A stretch of 64,000 nt of DNA, from contig NZ_FSRM01000002.1 in NCBI RefSeq assembly GCF_900141745.1, positions 1,798,001 through 1,862,000 of the forward strand, read 5' to 3'. The notes under the pieces were generated by a model. It was not told the DNA's origin and ran no database searches. It was given only the letters and a program-made list of their open reading frames with translations. Of the stretch, positions 63,742 through 64,000 are shown piece after piece. Origin of the DNA: Paraburkholderia phenazinium. GTDB lineage: Bacteria > Pseudomonadota > Gammaproteobacteria > Burkholderiales > Burkholderiaceae. Position 1 is the stretch's first letter. Each line of letters starts with the position of its first letter. A program made the translations under genes and the position numbers.

Positions 63742-64000
63742 GTGACACACGAACATCTGATTGACGAAGCCCGCAAAGCCCGCGAGCTTGCGTATGCGCC
63801 TTACTCGCGCTTCCTGGTCGGCGCTGCGCTTGAGACAAACGACGGCAAGATTTTTCACGGCTGCAATGTGGAGAACGCTTCGTATGGCCTGTGCAATTGC
63901 GCGGAACGTACGGCGTTTTTTAGCGCGGTGGCGGCAGGTTATCGTCCGGGGCAATTCAAAAGACTAGCTGTCATTGGACAAACCGATGGCCCGATTGCAC
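63742..64000 (+). CDS. cdd: cytidine deaminase (3' end beyond the window)
   Basis: First 86 codons from a GTG with GGAGGAG ahead. The N-terminal APYSRFLVGAAL and NVENASYGLCNCAERTA motifs carry the catalytic Glu and the first zinc-site Cys of the short (homotetrameric) CDA class; the PxxxC zinc motif lies beyond the window. Confidence 0.9.
   Translation, partial: MTHEHLIDEARKARELAYAPYSRFLVGAALETNDGKIFHGCNVENASYGLCNCAERTAFFSAVAAGYRPGQFKRLAVIGQTDGPIA

Overview
The window reads as chromosome of a Burkholderiaceae bacterium, most likely Paraburkholderia. The gene-dense right three quarters is GC-rich, and it carries a split beta-ketoadipate (pca) cluster, many LysR/GntR/AraC/TetR regulators, a LuxR-type receptor without a synthase nearby, and branched-chain-type ABC transporters feeding aromatic catabolism. 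Genus is inferred from gene content, not from a database match.

Bases 1 to about 12245 are a mobile accessory region with visibly more AT-rich stretches. It starts with the tail of an acetyltransferase-like gene, an XRE regulator and an ImmA/IrrE metalloprotease. A decayed IS66 end follows, then a tyrosine recombinase and a KfrA-like coiled-coil DNA-binding protein on the minus strand. Next comes the core of a Tn7-like transposon on the plus strand: a natural TnsA-TnsB fusion, a TnsC AAA+ ATPase and two different TniQ/TnsD-type zinc proteins. The right end of this element appears to lie exactly at the stop codon of an egtB-like gene (12243-13565, minus). This suggests site-directed insertion at the 3' end of that gene, as Tn7 does at glmS. 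The left end is not visible and probably lies upstream of the window.

Bases 12243-19020 hold the egtB-like gene, an Fnr-type oxygen regulator, a universal stress protein, a FadR-type GntR regulator, a drug-type MFS exporter, and a convergent pair formed by a small HTH protein and a LuxR-type receptor. Bases 19798-29517 are a sugar-acid operon for a non-phosphorylating (Weimberg-like) route: DapA-family dehydratase/aldolase, alpha-ketoglutarate semialdehyde dehydrogenase, lactonase, a four-gene ABC importer and an IlvD/Edd dehydratase. Two FadR-type operator matches lie in front of it. Bases 29619-38113 are mixed single genes: SDR, small unknowns, serine acetyltransferase, AraC, EamA exporter, FolE, LysR and a TPR glycosyltransferase. 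Bases 38617-42685 are pcaIJ-pcaB-pcaD-pcaC behind a PcaR-like operator.

Bases 42705-59532 are the second highlight: a probable reductive pathway for nicotinate (or a close N-heterocycle). NicA/NicB-like molybdenum hydroxylase would form 6-hydroxynicotinate. A 6-hydroxynicotinate-reductase-like Fe-S protein, fed by a dedicated ferredoxin and ferredoxin-NADP reductase encoded divergently, would reduce it. An enamidase-like hydrolase would open the ring. Two DUF1185 proteins and a UPF0280 protein of unknown role, a LivHM fusion permease with LivG, LivF and a binding protein, and a TetR regulator complete the cluster. The window ends with a histone-H1-like protein and a nucleoside salvage operon (nupC-like, deoA, start of cdd).
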